Shown: positions 39,307-49,146, counted from the stretch's first letter. The stretch is DNA of 64,000 nt from Anthracocystis setariae (GCA_928724745.1 CAKMXJ010000002.1:1054001-1118000); one strand, 5' to 3'. Translations and numbers: made by a program. Notes: generated from the sequence alone by a model not told the origin.

Positions 39307-40839
39307 ATGACCCCAACCACTCGCCGTGGCGGCGCCTCGCCTTCCGACCTCGCCCCTGCCGCTCCGCCCTACCAGGAGTCACACTCGCCGTCTCAGTCGG
39401 GATCCGACGAGGCTGCGAGGGCAGCTCAAACTGCCGGTGACTTGCAGTCGTCCGACTCGTCGACTCTGCTGGCTCAGATGCTTCTGGCCATGCAGCAGTC
39501 GTTCCAGCAGGCGATGCAGCAGCAGGCGGAGGCGAACAGAGTCGCTCTGCAACAGCAGGCAGACACGGCGCAGCAGCACACCATCATGCTGGCCCGTCTA
39601 CTTCGCGAGAGCGATCGCCACCACCCATCGTCACCTCGCCAGCCCGACAGACCTGTCGATCGACACGACGCGGAGGCTTCGGGACGACAGCAGCAACACC
39701 AACAGAACGACCATTGGACGCACGATGCTGCTGTCGACACGTCTGGTGGTGCTCGTCGGCCAACCGTCAAGCCTGACGACATTGGTCTCTACGACGGCTC
39801 CCCAGACAACCTGGAGTTCTTCCGAGGCCGCGTTGGAGCCCTCGTGCAGAGCTGCTCGGAGCCAGCATGGGAACAGGCGATCATTGAAACCCTGCCCCTC
39901 TGCCTCCGTGGTACTGCCGCCCAGTGGTACCAGCTGATGTCGTCCGAGGCTCGCCAGAGTCTTAGCATCGGCTGGTCCGCCTGGGACGAGGCGCTCTGCG
40001 TCGCCTTCCGTCAAGACGACAGCGAGGCTCGAGCCCTTGCCGACGCTCGTCGATGGGTGTGGCAGAGCGAGACTGTCCAGCAGTACTTCTACAGCAAGCT
40101 GGCCCTTCTTCGCTCGGCCTACCCGGACCGCAGGCAAGCCGACCTCGCGAAGGAAATCCGTCTGGGCCTTCCGGACAGCTTCAAGCTCCTGATCAGGTCC
40201 CATCTGGGCCTGATCACCAACGTGCAAGACATGTTGGTCGAGCTGAAGGCGTTCGAAGCGTCCTGGAGAGCGTCACACCGCTGTCCGCTCAAGGTTCCGC
40301 CGTCGTTGTCGTCAACATTCGTGTCCCCAGCCGTCGTCGTCACTCAAACCGACGCCGCTGAGGTCCAGCAGCCGACATCCGCTGTCGCGCCTGCTCAACC
40401 TCAGCCATCCAGACAGTCCCCCGCTCCAAGGACGTCTGGCGTCTCGCTGTTTGACACGTACCGGCCCGAGAACGTGTCGTTTGTGTCGCGCGATGGTCGC
40501 CAAGTGAGGGCATACAAACTGCCTCACACCGGGCAGACCATCTACCTCGGCCGCCCTTGTCGACAGTGCCATCAACAGCACTTTGATTTCGAGCATGACC
40601 ACATGTCCACACGGGTCAAGGCCGAGGCGCACTACATGCAGCACCTCGCTCAGACGGAACTCGAACTCGTCCGAGCGTACGGCTACCCCATCTTCAATGA
40701 AGAGCCCATCGCCATCGACGACGACGAGAGTCCTAGTCCCGACCTCTCCTTTGGGTCGTCGAGCGAGTCGACACTCGATCGTTCTCGCGACACATTCCCC
40801 TCGACGGGGGAAGACCAGACCGCGAGGTCTTTAAACTAG
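39307..40839 (+). CDS. Gag protein of the Gypsy element
   Basis: 510 aa from the ATG at 39307. A Gln-rich coiled N-terminal region (residues about 55-105, AMQQSFQQAMQQQAEAN) precedes a capsid-like domain (DNLEFFRGRVGALVQSC, GTAAQWYQLMS, WDEALCVAFRQDD). There is no standard CCHC knuckle; instead the C terminus has CRQCHQQHFDFEHDH, a possible CxxC-H-H metal site. The frame ends TCT TTA AAC TAG, a slippery heptamer right at the stop. The capsid assembles the virus-like particle in which reverse transcription occurs. Confidence 0.85.
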   Translation: MTPTTRRGGASPSDLAPAAPPYQESHSPSQSGSDEAARAAQTAGDLQSSDSSTLLAQMLLAMQQSFQQAMQQQAEANRVALQQQADTAQQHTIMLARLLRESDRHHPSSPRQPDRPVDRHDAEASGRQQQHQQNDHWTHDAAVDTSGGARRPTVKPDDIGLYDGSPDNLEFFRGRVGALVQSCSEPAWEQAIIETLPLCLRGTAAQWYQLMSSEARQSLSIGWSAWDEALCVAFRQDDSEARALADARRWVWQSETVQQYFYSKLALLRSAYPDRRQADLAKEIRLGLPDSFKLLIRSHLGLITNVQDMLVELKAFEASWRASHRCPLKVPPSLSSTFVSPAVVVTQTDAAEVQQPTSAVAPAQPQPSRQSPAPRTSGVSLFDTYRPENVSFVSRDGRQVRAYKLPHTGQTIYLGRPCRQCHQQHFDFEHDHMSTRVKAEAHYMQHLAQTELELVRAYGYPIFNEEPIAIDDDESPSPDLSFGSSSESTLDRSRDTFPSTGEDQTARSLN

Positions 40840-40899
40840 ATGGTGACGACACGCCCCGTCACGAAGACAACAGTCGTCGTGACTGTTGTCTTCGTGACG
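40830..40899 (+). promoter_or_regulatory. Predicted -1 ribosomal frameshift signal between gag and pol
   Basis: T TTA AAC at 40830-40836 fits X XXY YYZ and directly precedes the gag TAG. The -1 frame is open from here straight into Pol. Downstream, GTGACG (40843-40848) can pair with CGTCAC (40857-40862), about 6 nt after the heptamer. Alternatively a perfect 19-bp stem forms (40857-40875 with 40881-40899, 5-nt loop). These two pairings exclude each other. This would express Gag-Pol at a fraction of the Gag level. Confidence 0.72.
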
Positions 40900-43800
40900 C
40901 GTGTCGCCGTGGGACTGCCAGTTGCCGACAGGCTCATGCCCTTGTCGTCGACACATTCCACGAGCTGGGCGACGGCGACACTCACACCGCCGTCGCCAAC
41001 AACCCACAATATCCCTCAGCTCCCATCGACCTCGCCCAGCCTCTTGGCCGTTTCTCCCACCTTGACGCCGCCACACTATCTCCCGTCGATATCAGCCCCT
41101 CGCACCCGTCCAGCGCTGACGCCGGCGCCAGCATGCTCTTGATCGACCCGGGTCTCATGACTCTGTCGATCGAGCGCAAGACTCGAAACAGCAACCCTAA
41201 CGCTGTCGACGTCGAGCTGCCCTGCGCCAAAGCGACTGGATCGGGACGGGCATACGCCGGTCACCTCCCCACCGCCGCCTTTGTTAGCCTCGCCGGCTCG
41301 CAACCACGCCTGTCCCTCGTCGACACTGGATCCACTCTGTCCATTGTCGACGACACACTGGTTGACGAACTGTGTTTGAGACCGCTGAACGGACCCAGCG
41401 TCGCCATCAACGGCATTGGCAACGACCGTTTGTCGGGGTTTGTCAGGCTGTCTTTCAGCATCCAAGGACGACGTGACGACGACGACCCCATCCGGCTCTG
41501 TTCTTCGACCGACTTCCACGTCGTCAAGAATTTTGCGCCTGGTATTTGCTTGGGCCTCGACGTCATCCACTCAACAGGGATGGTCATCGACGTCCAAGCG
41601 GGACGAGCATGGGTCGACAACGTGTCGTTCCCAGTCTTCGACATCAGGGGTCGGGCTCTCACGCCCAAGATCATCAACCGCGCCGTCGCCACCAAGTCGG
41701 CCACCACCATCCCAGCGCAGTCACACGTCTGGGTGGCGGTCAAACACCGCATCTCCGACTCGTTCTCCTATACGATCAGAGCAGCGGCTTGGTTGACGGA
41801 CGACTCCCGGACACAGTTGACTCTCCTGTCGGCTGTGATCGACCAGCACTCCACACACGTGCTGGTCACCAATTTGGGGTCGCAACCGTATCCTCTCCGC
41901 GAAGGTTTACTCCTCGGAGAAGCAGTCCCTCTGGGACCCGATGATCTATCAACGTCGACTGGTAGCTTCTCCATGCAAGCACCAGCCGACTCGACCCCTG
42001 TCGACATCGCCTCTGCCTTCCTCGCGCGCGACACACACGATCTGTCTGCCGAGCCCCTTGACTTCGCCGACGACGAGCTGGCTCGTCCTCGGTTGGACGA
42101 CTCGTCGACAACACTTGTCGACGACGTCTTCAATGTCGGGCTCGACGCCACCGGCCAACCTCACTCGGCCGTGGTGTCTGTCCTGCGCCGCCACATCGAC
42201 GCCTTCTCTCTGGACGGCAAACCTGGGCGAGTCTCAGGCACGGCGATGAAGATTCCCATCCGGGAGTCCGACACGCTCAAGCCTGAGGCCCCACGTCGCG
42301 TCAGCCCCGACAAGCGCCACGTGATAGAAGAGACGCTCGACCAACTCATTGACTGGGACGTCATCGAACCGTCGTCGTCGAGCGTCTCCTACCCCGTGCT
42401 GCTTGTCCGACAAGGACAAAAGTGGCGGTTCTGTGTCGACTATCGAGGACTCAACACGTCGACCGTCCCCGACCGCTATCCTCTACCACGGATTGATGAT
42501 GTCTTTGAAGCCCTCGCTGGCAACCGGTTCTTCTCAGGACTGGACGCCATCAGGGGCTACCACCAAATCGACATCGATCAGGAGGATAGGTGGAAGACAG
42601 CCTTCGTCTGCCACAAGGGCCTCTACCAATACAAGAGGATCCCTTTCGGTCTCAAGAACGCCCCGTCCTTCTTCCAGCGTTTCATGGACCAGCTCCTCGG
42701 GAACATGCGCTGGACGGAGGCACTGGTATACTTGGACGACGTCGTGGTCTTCTCGCCGACGCTGGACCGACATGTGGAGTCGCTCGACAAGCTTCTAGCC
42801 GCAGCAAAGCGTGTAGGTCTCAAATTCTCGCCGTCAAAGTGTCACTTCGCCATCTCTTCTTTGTCGCTGCTGGGTCGCCAGGTCTCCACCGACGGCATCT
42901 CGATCCTCCAAGATCGAGCTGCTGCCGTCCGTGAGCTGGCACCTCCAACGACCCTTCAGCAGCTGTACCACGTCCTTGGCCTCTTCAACTACTATCGCGA
43001 CTTCATTCCGGGCTACGCCTCCATGGCTGCTCCATTGACTTCGCTGTTGAAGGGCCATCGGTACAAGAAGTTTGGCGAGAAGTGGCACTTGGTCGACAAG
43101 GACGACTTACGCACATCCGCGAGCCAAGTCAAGCTTGCATGGGACGATTCCCACGCCACCGCCCTCGAGTCGCTCAAGTCGTCATTGTCCTCCCCTCCGA
43201 CCCTTGCTTTCCCCGACTATTCTCGCCCCTTCTACCTCTACGTCGATGCGTCGGGTCAGGCCTTCGCCGCCGCTCTGCATCAGAGGTTACCACGTCCCGT
43301 CGGCGCAGCAGCTTGTCGCGTCACCTCGGGTACATCAACCGCCCTTGACCGACAGCGCGCCGACCCGACGCTGAAGCCTATCATCTTGGCTTTGGAGGGG
43401 GGCGAAGGGAAGCTCGGATACAAGATTCAGGACGACACACTTGTGCACATTGGTCCGAAGCGCACACTGCGGCAGTTCTGCGTGCCGGTGGAGGAGATGA
43501 AGGAACTGTTCGTCAAGCATCACGACGACGGCCACTTCGCCTTCCACAAGACATTCCTCCGTCTTGCGGAATATCACCACCCACGCCTGGCCAAACACCT
43601 CCAGGCCTACATCGACAACTGCCCGACCTGCCTTCAAACCAAGCTCGACAGACGCACCGGCGAGTACAGCATCGAACGCACCATGGCGGCATCCTACCCC
43701 TTCCACACCATCTCGATCGACGTGGTGCTGGGTCTGCCGGTATGCCACGGGTTCGATGCCATCCTCGTCGTCGTCGACTTGTTCTCGCGCATGCTGGTGA

Positions 43801-45182
43801 CGCAAGCCTGCACCTCCCACGCCACCGCCGCCAACCTCTATGACATGCTGACCTCCATGGTCCTACAACGAGGTTGGAAACCAGAAGTAATCGTGTCAGA
43901 CTCAGACGCGCGCTTCATTGGTCAGGTCGGACAGAGGTTTGCCACCACCATCGGAGCGACGCTTCGGCCGTCCGCTCCGTACCACCAGCAGGCGAATCCG
44001 GTGGAACGACACATCCAGACGCTGCAACGAGTCCTGCGCGCGCTGGCCATCGACCACCCCAAGGACTGGACGACATACCTGCCTGCGGCAGAACTTGCGG
44101 TCAACACCACGCCATCTGTCGTCACCAACAAACGCCCCTTCGACCTGGTCTACATCACCGGGCCGGAGCGACCTGTCCTTCCCTCAGTATCAACTCAGTC
44201 ACACACGGACAGGTTGGCGATCGCCAAGGCGCGAGTCGAGACGGCATGGCAGCGAGTTCTCAACAGCGCGGCAACCGATGAGAAGACATACAACCGTTGC
44301 CATCGCCCGCTGCCCAAGGTCCAGGTCGGAGACAAAGTCTTCGTGCGTCTGAAGGATCGACCACTCCTCGCGTCGTCACGCTTCCCGAAGCTGGACCCAG
44401 CCAAGGCCGGTCCCTTTGCCATCGCCGAGGTCCTCTCCAACCACCGCGTCCGCCTTGATCTTCCGGCCGACATCAACGTCGACCCGCTCTTCGACGTGTC
44501 TCAGCTTGACATGGCCCCGTCATCACCAGACCCCTTTGGTCGACAACTGGAGGCCACACCAGTCGTAGCAACACGTTCCTCAACAGCAGAGCCGGAGTAC
44601 GAAGTCGAGCGGATCGTCGAGGAGCGCATTCGCCACGGTCACCTCCAGTACCGCGTGAAGTGGAAGGACGACCCTCGCACGACTTGGGAGTTTGCGGACG
44701 ATCTGGCCGAGGGACATTGCGATGAGGTCATCAACCACTGGCGGCTCAGGGACGTGTCGACACCACCACCACCAGAGTGCCACACTCGGGTCGTTGACTC
44801 AACCGGTCCTGCCGAGGACGACGACTTGGTCGAACGCCCGATTGCTTTCATCTCGACTACCACCTCTGCAACGGAGTCGAAGATGCCGGCAATCAAGCTC
44901 GAGATATCATGTCTGGCCTGGGCCCTCCATCGCCTCCAGCATTATCTCGATGGCGCCGAGAAGATCGTCGTGATCACCGATCACGCTCCCCTGCCGTCGG
45001 TCCTCAGGTCGCCCTCACACAGCCAGCGTCAGTACACGCCAAGGATAGAGCGACTGCGCGCGTACTTGATGCCTCTCTTGGGCAATCTCGAATTCAGGTA
45101 CAAGCAGGGAAAGCTGCATGCCAACGTCGACGCACTGTCACGATTGAAGCGTGTCGAAGGAACGGAGCAGCAGTCGTGTTGA
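40839..45182 (+). CDS. Pol polyprotein: protease, RT, split RNase H, integrase, chromodomain
   Basis: The frame is open from the gag stop (first ATG 41133; numbering from there, 1349 aa). It encodes a protease (SLVDTGSTLS, Asp64), RT (YRGLNTSTVPDRYPLPRID, YLDD at 533-536), the first RNase H strand (YVDASGQAFAAALHQ, Asp705), an HHCC zinc motif (about 795-850), an integrase (Asp863, Asp923, Glu958) and a chromodomain (about 1155-1205). The remaining RNase H sequence comes last (about 1235-1340): RPIAFIS, Glu1257 in KLEISCLAWAL, Asp1283 in VITDHAPL, Asp1333 in NVDALSRL. In ordinary Gypsy Pol this whole domain lies between RT and integrase. Confidence 0.9.
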   Translation, partial: DGDDTPRHEDNSRRDCCLRDACRRGTASCRQAHALVVDTFHELGDGDTHTAVANNPQYPSAPIDLAQPLGRFSHLDAATLSPVDISPSHPSSADAGASMLLIDPGLMTLSIERKTRNSNPNAVDVELPCAKATGSGRAYAGHLPTAAFVSLAGSQPRLSLVDTGSTLSIVDDTLVDELCLRPLNGPSVAINGIGNDRLSGFVRLSFSIQGRRDDDDPIRLCSSTDFHVVKNFAPGICLGLDVIHSTGMVIDVQAGRAWVDNVSFPVFDIRGRALTPKIINRAVATKSATTIPAQSHVWVAVKHRISDSFSYTIRAAAWLTDDSRTQLTLLSAVIDQHSTHVLVTNLGSQPYPLREGLLLGEAVPLGPDDLSTSTGSFSMQAPADSTPVDIASAFLARDTHDLSAEPLDFADDELARPRLDDSSTTLVDDVFNVGLDATGQPHSAVVSVLRRHIDAFSLDGKPGRVSGTAMKIPIRESDTLKPEAPRRVSPDKRHVIEETLDQLIDWDVIEPSSSSVSYPVLLVRQGQKWRFCVDYRGLNTSTVPDRYPLPRIDDVFEALAGNRFFSGLDAIRGYHQIDIDQEDRWKTAFVCHKGLYQYKRIPFGLKNAPSFFQRFMDQLLGNMRWTEALVYLDDVVVFSPTLDRHVESLDKLLAAAKRVGLKFSPSKCHFAISSLSLLGRQVSTDGISILQDRAAAVRELAPPTTLQQLYHVLGLFNYYRDFIPGYASMAAPLTSLLKGHRYKKFGEKWHLVDKDDLRTSASQVKLAWDDSHATALESLKSSLSSPPTLAFPDYSRPFYLYVDASGQAFAAALHQRLPRPVGAAACRVTSGTSTALDRQRADPTLKPIILALEGGEGKLGYKIQDDTLVHIGPKRTLRQFCVPVEEMKELFVKHHDDGHFAFHKTFLRLAEYHHPRLAKHLQAYIDNCPTCLQTKLDRRTGEYSIERTMAASYPFHTISIDVVLGLPVCHGFDAILVVVDLFSRMLVTQACTSHATAANLYDMLTSMVLQRGWKPEVIVSDSDARFIGQVGQRFATTIGATLRPSAPYHQQANPVERHIQTLQRVLRALAIDHPKDWTTYLPAAELAVNTTPSVVTNKRPFDLVYITGPERPVLPSVSTQSHTDRLAIAKARVETAWQRVLNSAATDEKTYNRCHRPLPKVQVGDKVFVRLKDRPLLASSRFPKLDPAKAGPFAIAEVLSNHRVRLDLPADINVDPLFDVSQLDMAPSSPDPFGRQLEATPVVATRSSTAEPEYEVERIVEERIRHGHLQYRVKWKDDPRTTWEFADDLAEGHCDEVINHWRLRDVSTPPPPECHTRVVDSTGPAEDDDLVERPIAFISTTTSATESKMPAIKLEISCLAWALHRLQHYLDGAEKIVVITDHAPLPSVLRSPSHSQRQYTPRIERLRAYLMPLLGNLEFRYKQGKLHANVDALSRLKRVEGTEQQSC

Positions 45183-45441
45183 TCCGACACATCCCTCTCG
45201 CTGCACAGCCTTCGACACTCTGGTCACAATCCGTCCGCGTCGGTGCTCCTCTGTCGCTCTCCCCTCACCACGGCCTGTGTCCTTGCGCTTCACAATCTTT
45301 GGTCTCTCGCCACCCTCGCATTTGCATCACATGGAATCCCCCGTCTCGCCGTCACCTTCCTGGTACCGTCCTGTTCCACTGTCCCTCATAGATGTCTCGT
45401 CGCTGTCCTGTTCTCACATCCGGCCATCCTTGGCTCTCTCC

Positions 45442-45453
45442 GGAGGGGGGGGA
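45442..45453 (+). other. Polypurine tract of the Gypsy element
   Basis: Twelve purines (GGA followed by a G run and A) lie immediately before the 3' LTR, the usual primer for plus-strand synthesis. Confidence 0.85.
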
Positions 45454-45596
45454 TGTCGCGATATTCGCTATTTTGCCTCGTTAGAATTCTCTCGCGCGAG
45501 TGGACAAGCTTACCTTGTCCACTCCGCCTCGCTCTCTCTTGGAATGGAACCACCATCTGCTCATTATCTCATCTCGTCTGTGCCATCGGCATGACA
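45454..45596 (+). repeat. 3' LTR of the Gypsy element
   Basis: 143 bp, no difference found by eye from the 5' LTR, followed by the target duplication ATACA. Confidence 0.93.
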
Positions 45597-45971
45597 ATAC
45601 AATGGCTGGAAACACTTTCATGCGCTCAAGTACCAAATCATCAGTACACCTGACGGATTGATCTTTGCTCAAGGACCCTGGGATGGGAGCAAGAATGACT
45701 GGTTGGTGTGGAACAAGTTGGAAGTAAAAGACTGGTTGGTAACTGCATCATACCAGGAAAATGGCAAGAAGCTGTACCTGTTTGGAGACAAGGGTCATAA
45801 TCTTGAAGAGCATCTCATCATACCTTACAAAGGCAGCCATATGACACCAGCACAAACTTGGTTCAATGTCATCATGAGCAAGTATCGTATTACGGTGGAA
45901 TGGGCCATTGGTTCAATTGGAACACTTTTCCCTCGACTCAACAATAAGCAGCAGCAGAAGTTCCTGCTCAC

Positions 45972-47080
45972 TGTCACAGGCGGTGAAGCCGAGGCGGCGG
46001 AAAACCTGCTTTTCGGCCGCTCTCAGCTCAAGCGCGGTTGATAGAGTCATATTCGGACGCGCTGGCATTGGAGGAGAGGAGGTACGCTGCCGGCAGTGCG
46101 TCGTATTTAGCAGTGGCGTTACTCACAGGCAGCAAAGTGGGTGCGGTGGAAAACACGCCTTACGGCCGCTTTCAGAGCAAAAGCGGCCCGGAAGGTCATT
46201 CTCGACCGCTTTTGCCTATAACGATCAGATTGTGGCCGCTCGACATTGTAGGGACGCCGGATCTCAAGCACACCATCTCAGAGTGATCAGCAGTCGAGGG
46301 ACACCAACTCAGGTGCTCTCAGAGGCCTGGAGGCAATCAGCTGGTGGTACCATGGCCAGGCCAAGCGCACATGCAGGCCGTGCAGCTAGACAATAGGCTA
46401 GCGTCGGGTCAGCCTTGCCATAGGGGCTTGGAGCGGTCGTACTTAAGGCCCCCTTGTCTGGCTCGTAGTGGATGAGCTCCTCATCCACTCTACTTCTTAC
46501 AACACAGTCTCTCAGCTCAGTATAGCTTCTTAATGTCGCCTTCACGATCATTCAGTTCTAGTTCAGTAAGTTGCAATACAGTAGCATTGCAGCTTCCTCG
46601 CGTGCCTCCTTTCAAGTCGGAGAACAGCTAGTCTCGTCAGCACACTTACCGGCACTGCAGCGTCTGACAGCTGCAGACAAGCTGACATTGGTACGTCAGA
46701 ACCAACACTGTCGCCGTAACCGCTCGGTGATCACGTCCAGTGTCCACCTAGTTAATCAACCAGCCTTCTATCTCGTCAAGCGCGCTTGCAAGACACCAGG
46801 CTAACGCACCGTAATACCGAGTACGCCGTGCTGCCTCTGAACGGAGCGCCAACAGCGTCAGTCGGTAATAGGTTGAATGCGGTTGAGAAGCCAACACTCC
46901 ACCGCCGCCAAAGCAAGTGCGGCTCAATTGTCTTCATTGGGCCGCCGGCGTATCTGTGCAACCCACCTTGTACTTCCCAGTTGCACAGGCGCGTATCACA
47001 AACTCGGCGGCCCAGCCCCTCAGGACCGCACCGCCCTCGAAACTAGATCGGCCTATTTACCAGGCGCCTGACCGCTGACA
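45972..47080. mobile_element. Solo LTR-like insertion (1109 bp) in the transposase gene
   Basis: It begins TGTCACAGG and ends CGCTGACA, with inverted TGTCA/TGACA termini and a 5-bp duplication CTCAC on both sides (45967-45971, 47081-47085). Removing it restores the transposase frame. It contains no ORF with a recognised domain. Internally AGTGGATGAG and CTCATCCACT form a palindrome at about 46465-46490. It is probably a solo LTR, although 1.1 kb is long for one. Confidence 0.7.
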
Positions 47081-47225
47081 CTCACCCCAGTTGCAAGTGA
47101 CTTCCTGGTTGCGGTCCTTCTTTGGGATGCACTGTCATGTGTATCCGGCAATATAACTTCACAGTACTTTGGCCTGGACCCACCATCCCTAGAGGAGTAC
47201 TTTACAGAGAAGGACTAGAACTTTG

Positions 47226-48261
47226 CTACATCAGCAGTTGTAATACAGTATCCATCTTTCTGTTGATGCCCATCATATCTGACTGCATTTGACTGACCTG
47301 ATCTTCAAAGCAAACCAAGTTGACCGGTGGAGCTTGTAGACTGGTGTTGACTGAGGGAAAGCGCTTCAGCTTGCATCTCAGCAAGACAGTCAAGGCATTT
47401 AACCAATGATTCTCCAATCTGCATCTTTGGTGTTTTCCGTTTCTTCTGTGCTGGGCTGGATTGATGGGAATGGTATGGTTGGAAATCATTGTCATCTTCC
47501 ACAGATGATTACATGGCTTGACTATCTGATGGCCCAGCCTCAGGAAGTGTACAAGGAAGAGAGTTGATGGGAAGACTGGGAAGGTTGCGGTGGCGCAACC
47601 GCTGCAGTGCAAGAGTTTGTCCAGTCTGATCTGCTTGCCTTGCTTGAGATACTGCTTGTTTCCGCTTCTGCTTCCGGATGCGTTCCATCTGACTTGCAAG
47701 AGAGGCTGGTGTCTTGGGCTTCAGGAAATAAAGCTTCATTGGAGATTTGTTGTATAGATCCACTAGATTGTGGAGTGTGGCATAGACTTCCTCCACGTCA
47801 AAGTTTGCTCCTGTTGCTTTCAAGCTGCAGGCATTCTTTTCTTGGACTTCTTTTACCAGTTTCCTCCACTGGGCCTCACAGGCCCCATCTTTCCGGACCT
47901 CTCTTTTGTGTAGTAAGAGAGCATCATTGGTCTCCTTGACTGCTTCCTCCCAGACTGCCAATGCTTCTTTGCTTGTATGTGCAATCCAAGGATTGTGATT
48001 GTCCAGAGCCAGAATGAAGCATACACAATCTAGTGCTGACCAATTGAGGCCCCTTTGATTCCCTGTTGCTGGTGTCAAGTTTTTGCCCTTTGTTGGGGCT
48101 CTGCCAGTCTGCAGGGAGGACGCTGCAGTATTGAGACTCTGCTGATAGCTTTGGAGTTCTGGCAATTGGCTGTCCTGCTCCAATTCAAGGATGCTGTCAT
48201 CTCCATCTGAGCAGAGGAGCTCATTTGCATTTGGTGGGGAGGATGGAATGTGTCCAGACAT
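47226..48261 (-). pseudogene. Myb/SANT-like second gene of the Harbinger element
   Basis: From the ATG at 48261, 250 codons run to a TAA (47509-47511). The same frame then stays open to 47305 (SSVEDDNDFQPYHSHQ...), and another frame adds MQSDMMGINRKMDTVLQLLM up to 47226. A Myb/SANT-like domain is at about residues 68-150 (LNWSALDCVCFILALDNHNPW, AQWRKLVKEVQEKNAC), and a basic region follows (MERIRKQKRKQ). Harbinger elements typically encode such a DNA-binding partner that brings the transposase to the ends. The break points suggest a nonsense and a frameshift mutation; unrecognised introns are the alternative. Confidence 0.6.
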
Positions 48262-48568
48262 TCTGAATCAATGTTGATGGCAGGGAGTTGCCAGAATGTT
48301 CTCACAGAATGCAGAGATGATGGTGTACAGGTGTGAAGACAAAAACGCACAAATGCAGCCCATAGTTGTCTCTTCAATTCAATTTTGCCATCTGCATGCC
48401 CTTGTAAAAATTTTTGGTATGGACCCGCACATTTTCCCCCAAGCTCCATGCCATCAAAATTGTATGTGTCTGAGCTGAAAGAGCATGTACAGAAAGGGAC
48501 AGAGCAGCTGAACATGATGGTACCTTCAGATTCTCTGTAGCATCACTGGTTGCTGCGCAATAGCAGTT

Positions 48569-48625
48569 CAAAGGCAATGTGAGTTTATCTCCTTAAAATC
48601 TTGAGATAAACTCACATTGCCTTTG
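48569..48625. repeat. Perfect 23-bp hairpin inside the Harbinger element
   Basis: Arms 48569-48591 and 48603-48625 are exact reverse complements around an 11-nt loop. It lies about 310 bp upstream of the Myb-like start and could be a protein-binding site or a small inserted palindrome. Confidence 0.85.
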
Positions 48626-48754
48626 AGAGCATGTATCTCCTCACACAGTGCTCCTAGCAGCTTGCAACTGACATTTCTATGTTCCTTGGTTGAATCTCTA
48701 TGCAATAGACTGCTTCAATAGTGTATACTCAATGTCAAATCATATCAAGACTGG

Positions 48755-49112
48755 TGTTATGATTGGGATTATTGGGAGAAGTGGTAATGGGTTTTGGCAT
48801 TTAAGTGGTTGGGAGAAGCCCCCCAATTGGACGCCAGATTGGGGATTGGGGTAGGCTGCGGCATCTCCTGGGGGGTATCCGGGAGACCACATATTCTCAT
48901 GACCCAACCCCAACACACTCACGACAGGACGTCAATTGTATTTTAGCTTACTCACTCTAGTAGGTGGAAATATCAGACCTTCTCCCAATCTCCCGCTCTC
49001 CTGCTCCGTTACCTTGGCAACAATCCTGGGAACAACACCTGGTACCACGCCCCTGGCCTTGACACAGATGCGCAACCACGTTCCGAGGTTCTCAGACCCC
49101 AGGAGCATAACA
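48755..49112. mobile_element. Solo LTR (358 bp)
   Basis: It begins TGTTATG, ends CATAACA, and is flanked by the 5-bp duplication ACTGG (48750-48754, 49113-49117). Its last 200 bp closely match a second copy at about 53080-53288. It separates the Myb-like and dioxygenase genes. Confidence 0.8.
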
Positions 49113-49146
49113 ACTGGCTGTCAAAGATTGGGGTATGTACATGCAA

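Larger units (their letters stand above)
37708..45596 (+). mobile_element. Complete Ty3/Gypsy chromodomain LTR retrotransposon
   Basis: Two 143-bp LTRs that look identical (37708-37850 and 45454-45596) begin TGTC and end GACA. The 5-bp target duplication ATACA is at 37703-37707 and 45597-45601. The internal region starts with TGG at the LTR edge (primer-binding site) and ends with a purine tract (45442-45453). Gag and Pol lie in -1 related frames. LTR identity and intact ORFs indicate a recent, probably still competent insertion. Confidence 0.93.
37092..47219 (+). pseudogene. PIF/Harbinger-type DDE transposase gene, interrupted
   Basis: Three segments belong together: 37092-37702, 45597-45971 and about 47081-47219. 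The N-terminal part shows a helix-turn-helix-like region (LCGLESQYGWSASCTSRIRS) typical of the family. The catalytic core carries D in WGFVDGTLRP, D in GPWDGSKND and E in VEWAIGSIGTLFPR. The last segment adds SQYFGLDPPSLEEYF and a stop. Removing the two insertions and one copy of each duplication restores an open frame across both junctions. One in-frame TAG remains at 37584-37586. A 36-bp GT...AG intron there (37551-37586) is formally possible, but the sequence looks coding, so a nonsense mutation is favoured. No ATG start is clear. Confidence 0.72.
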
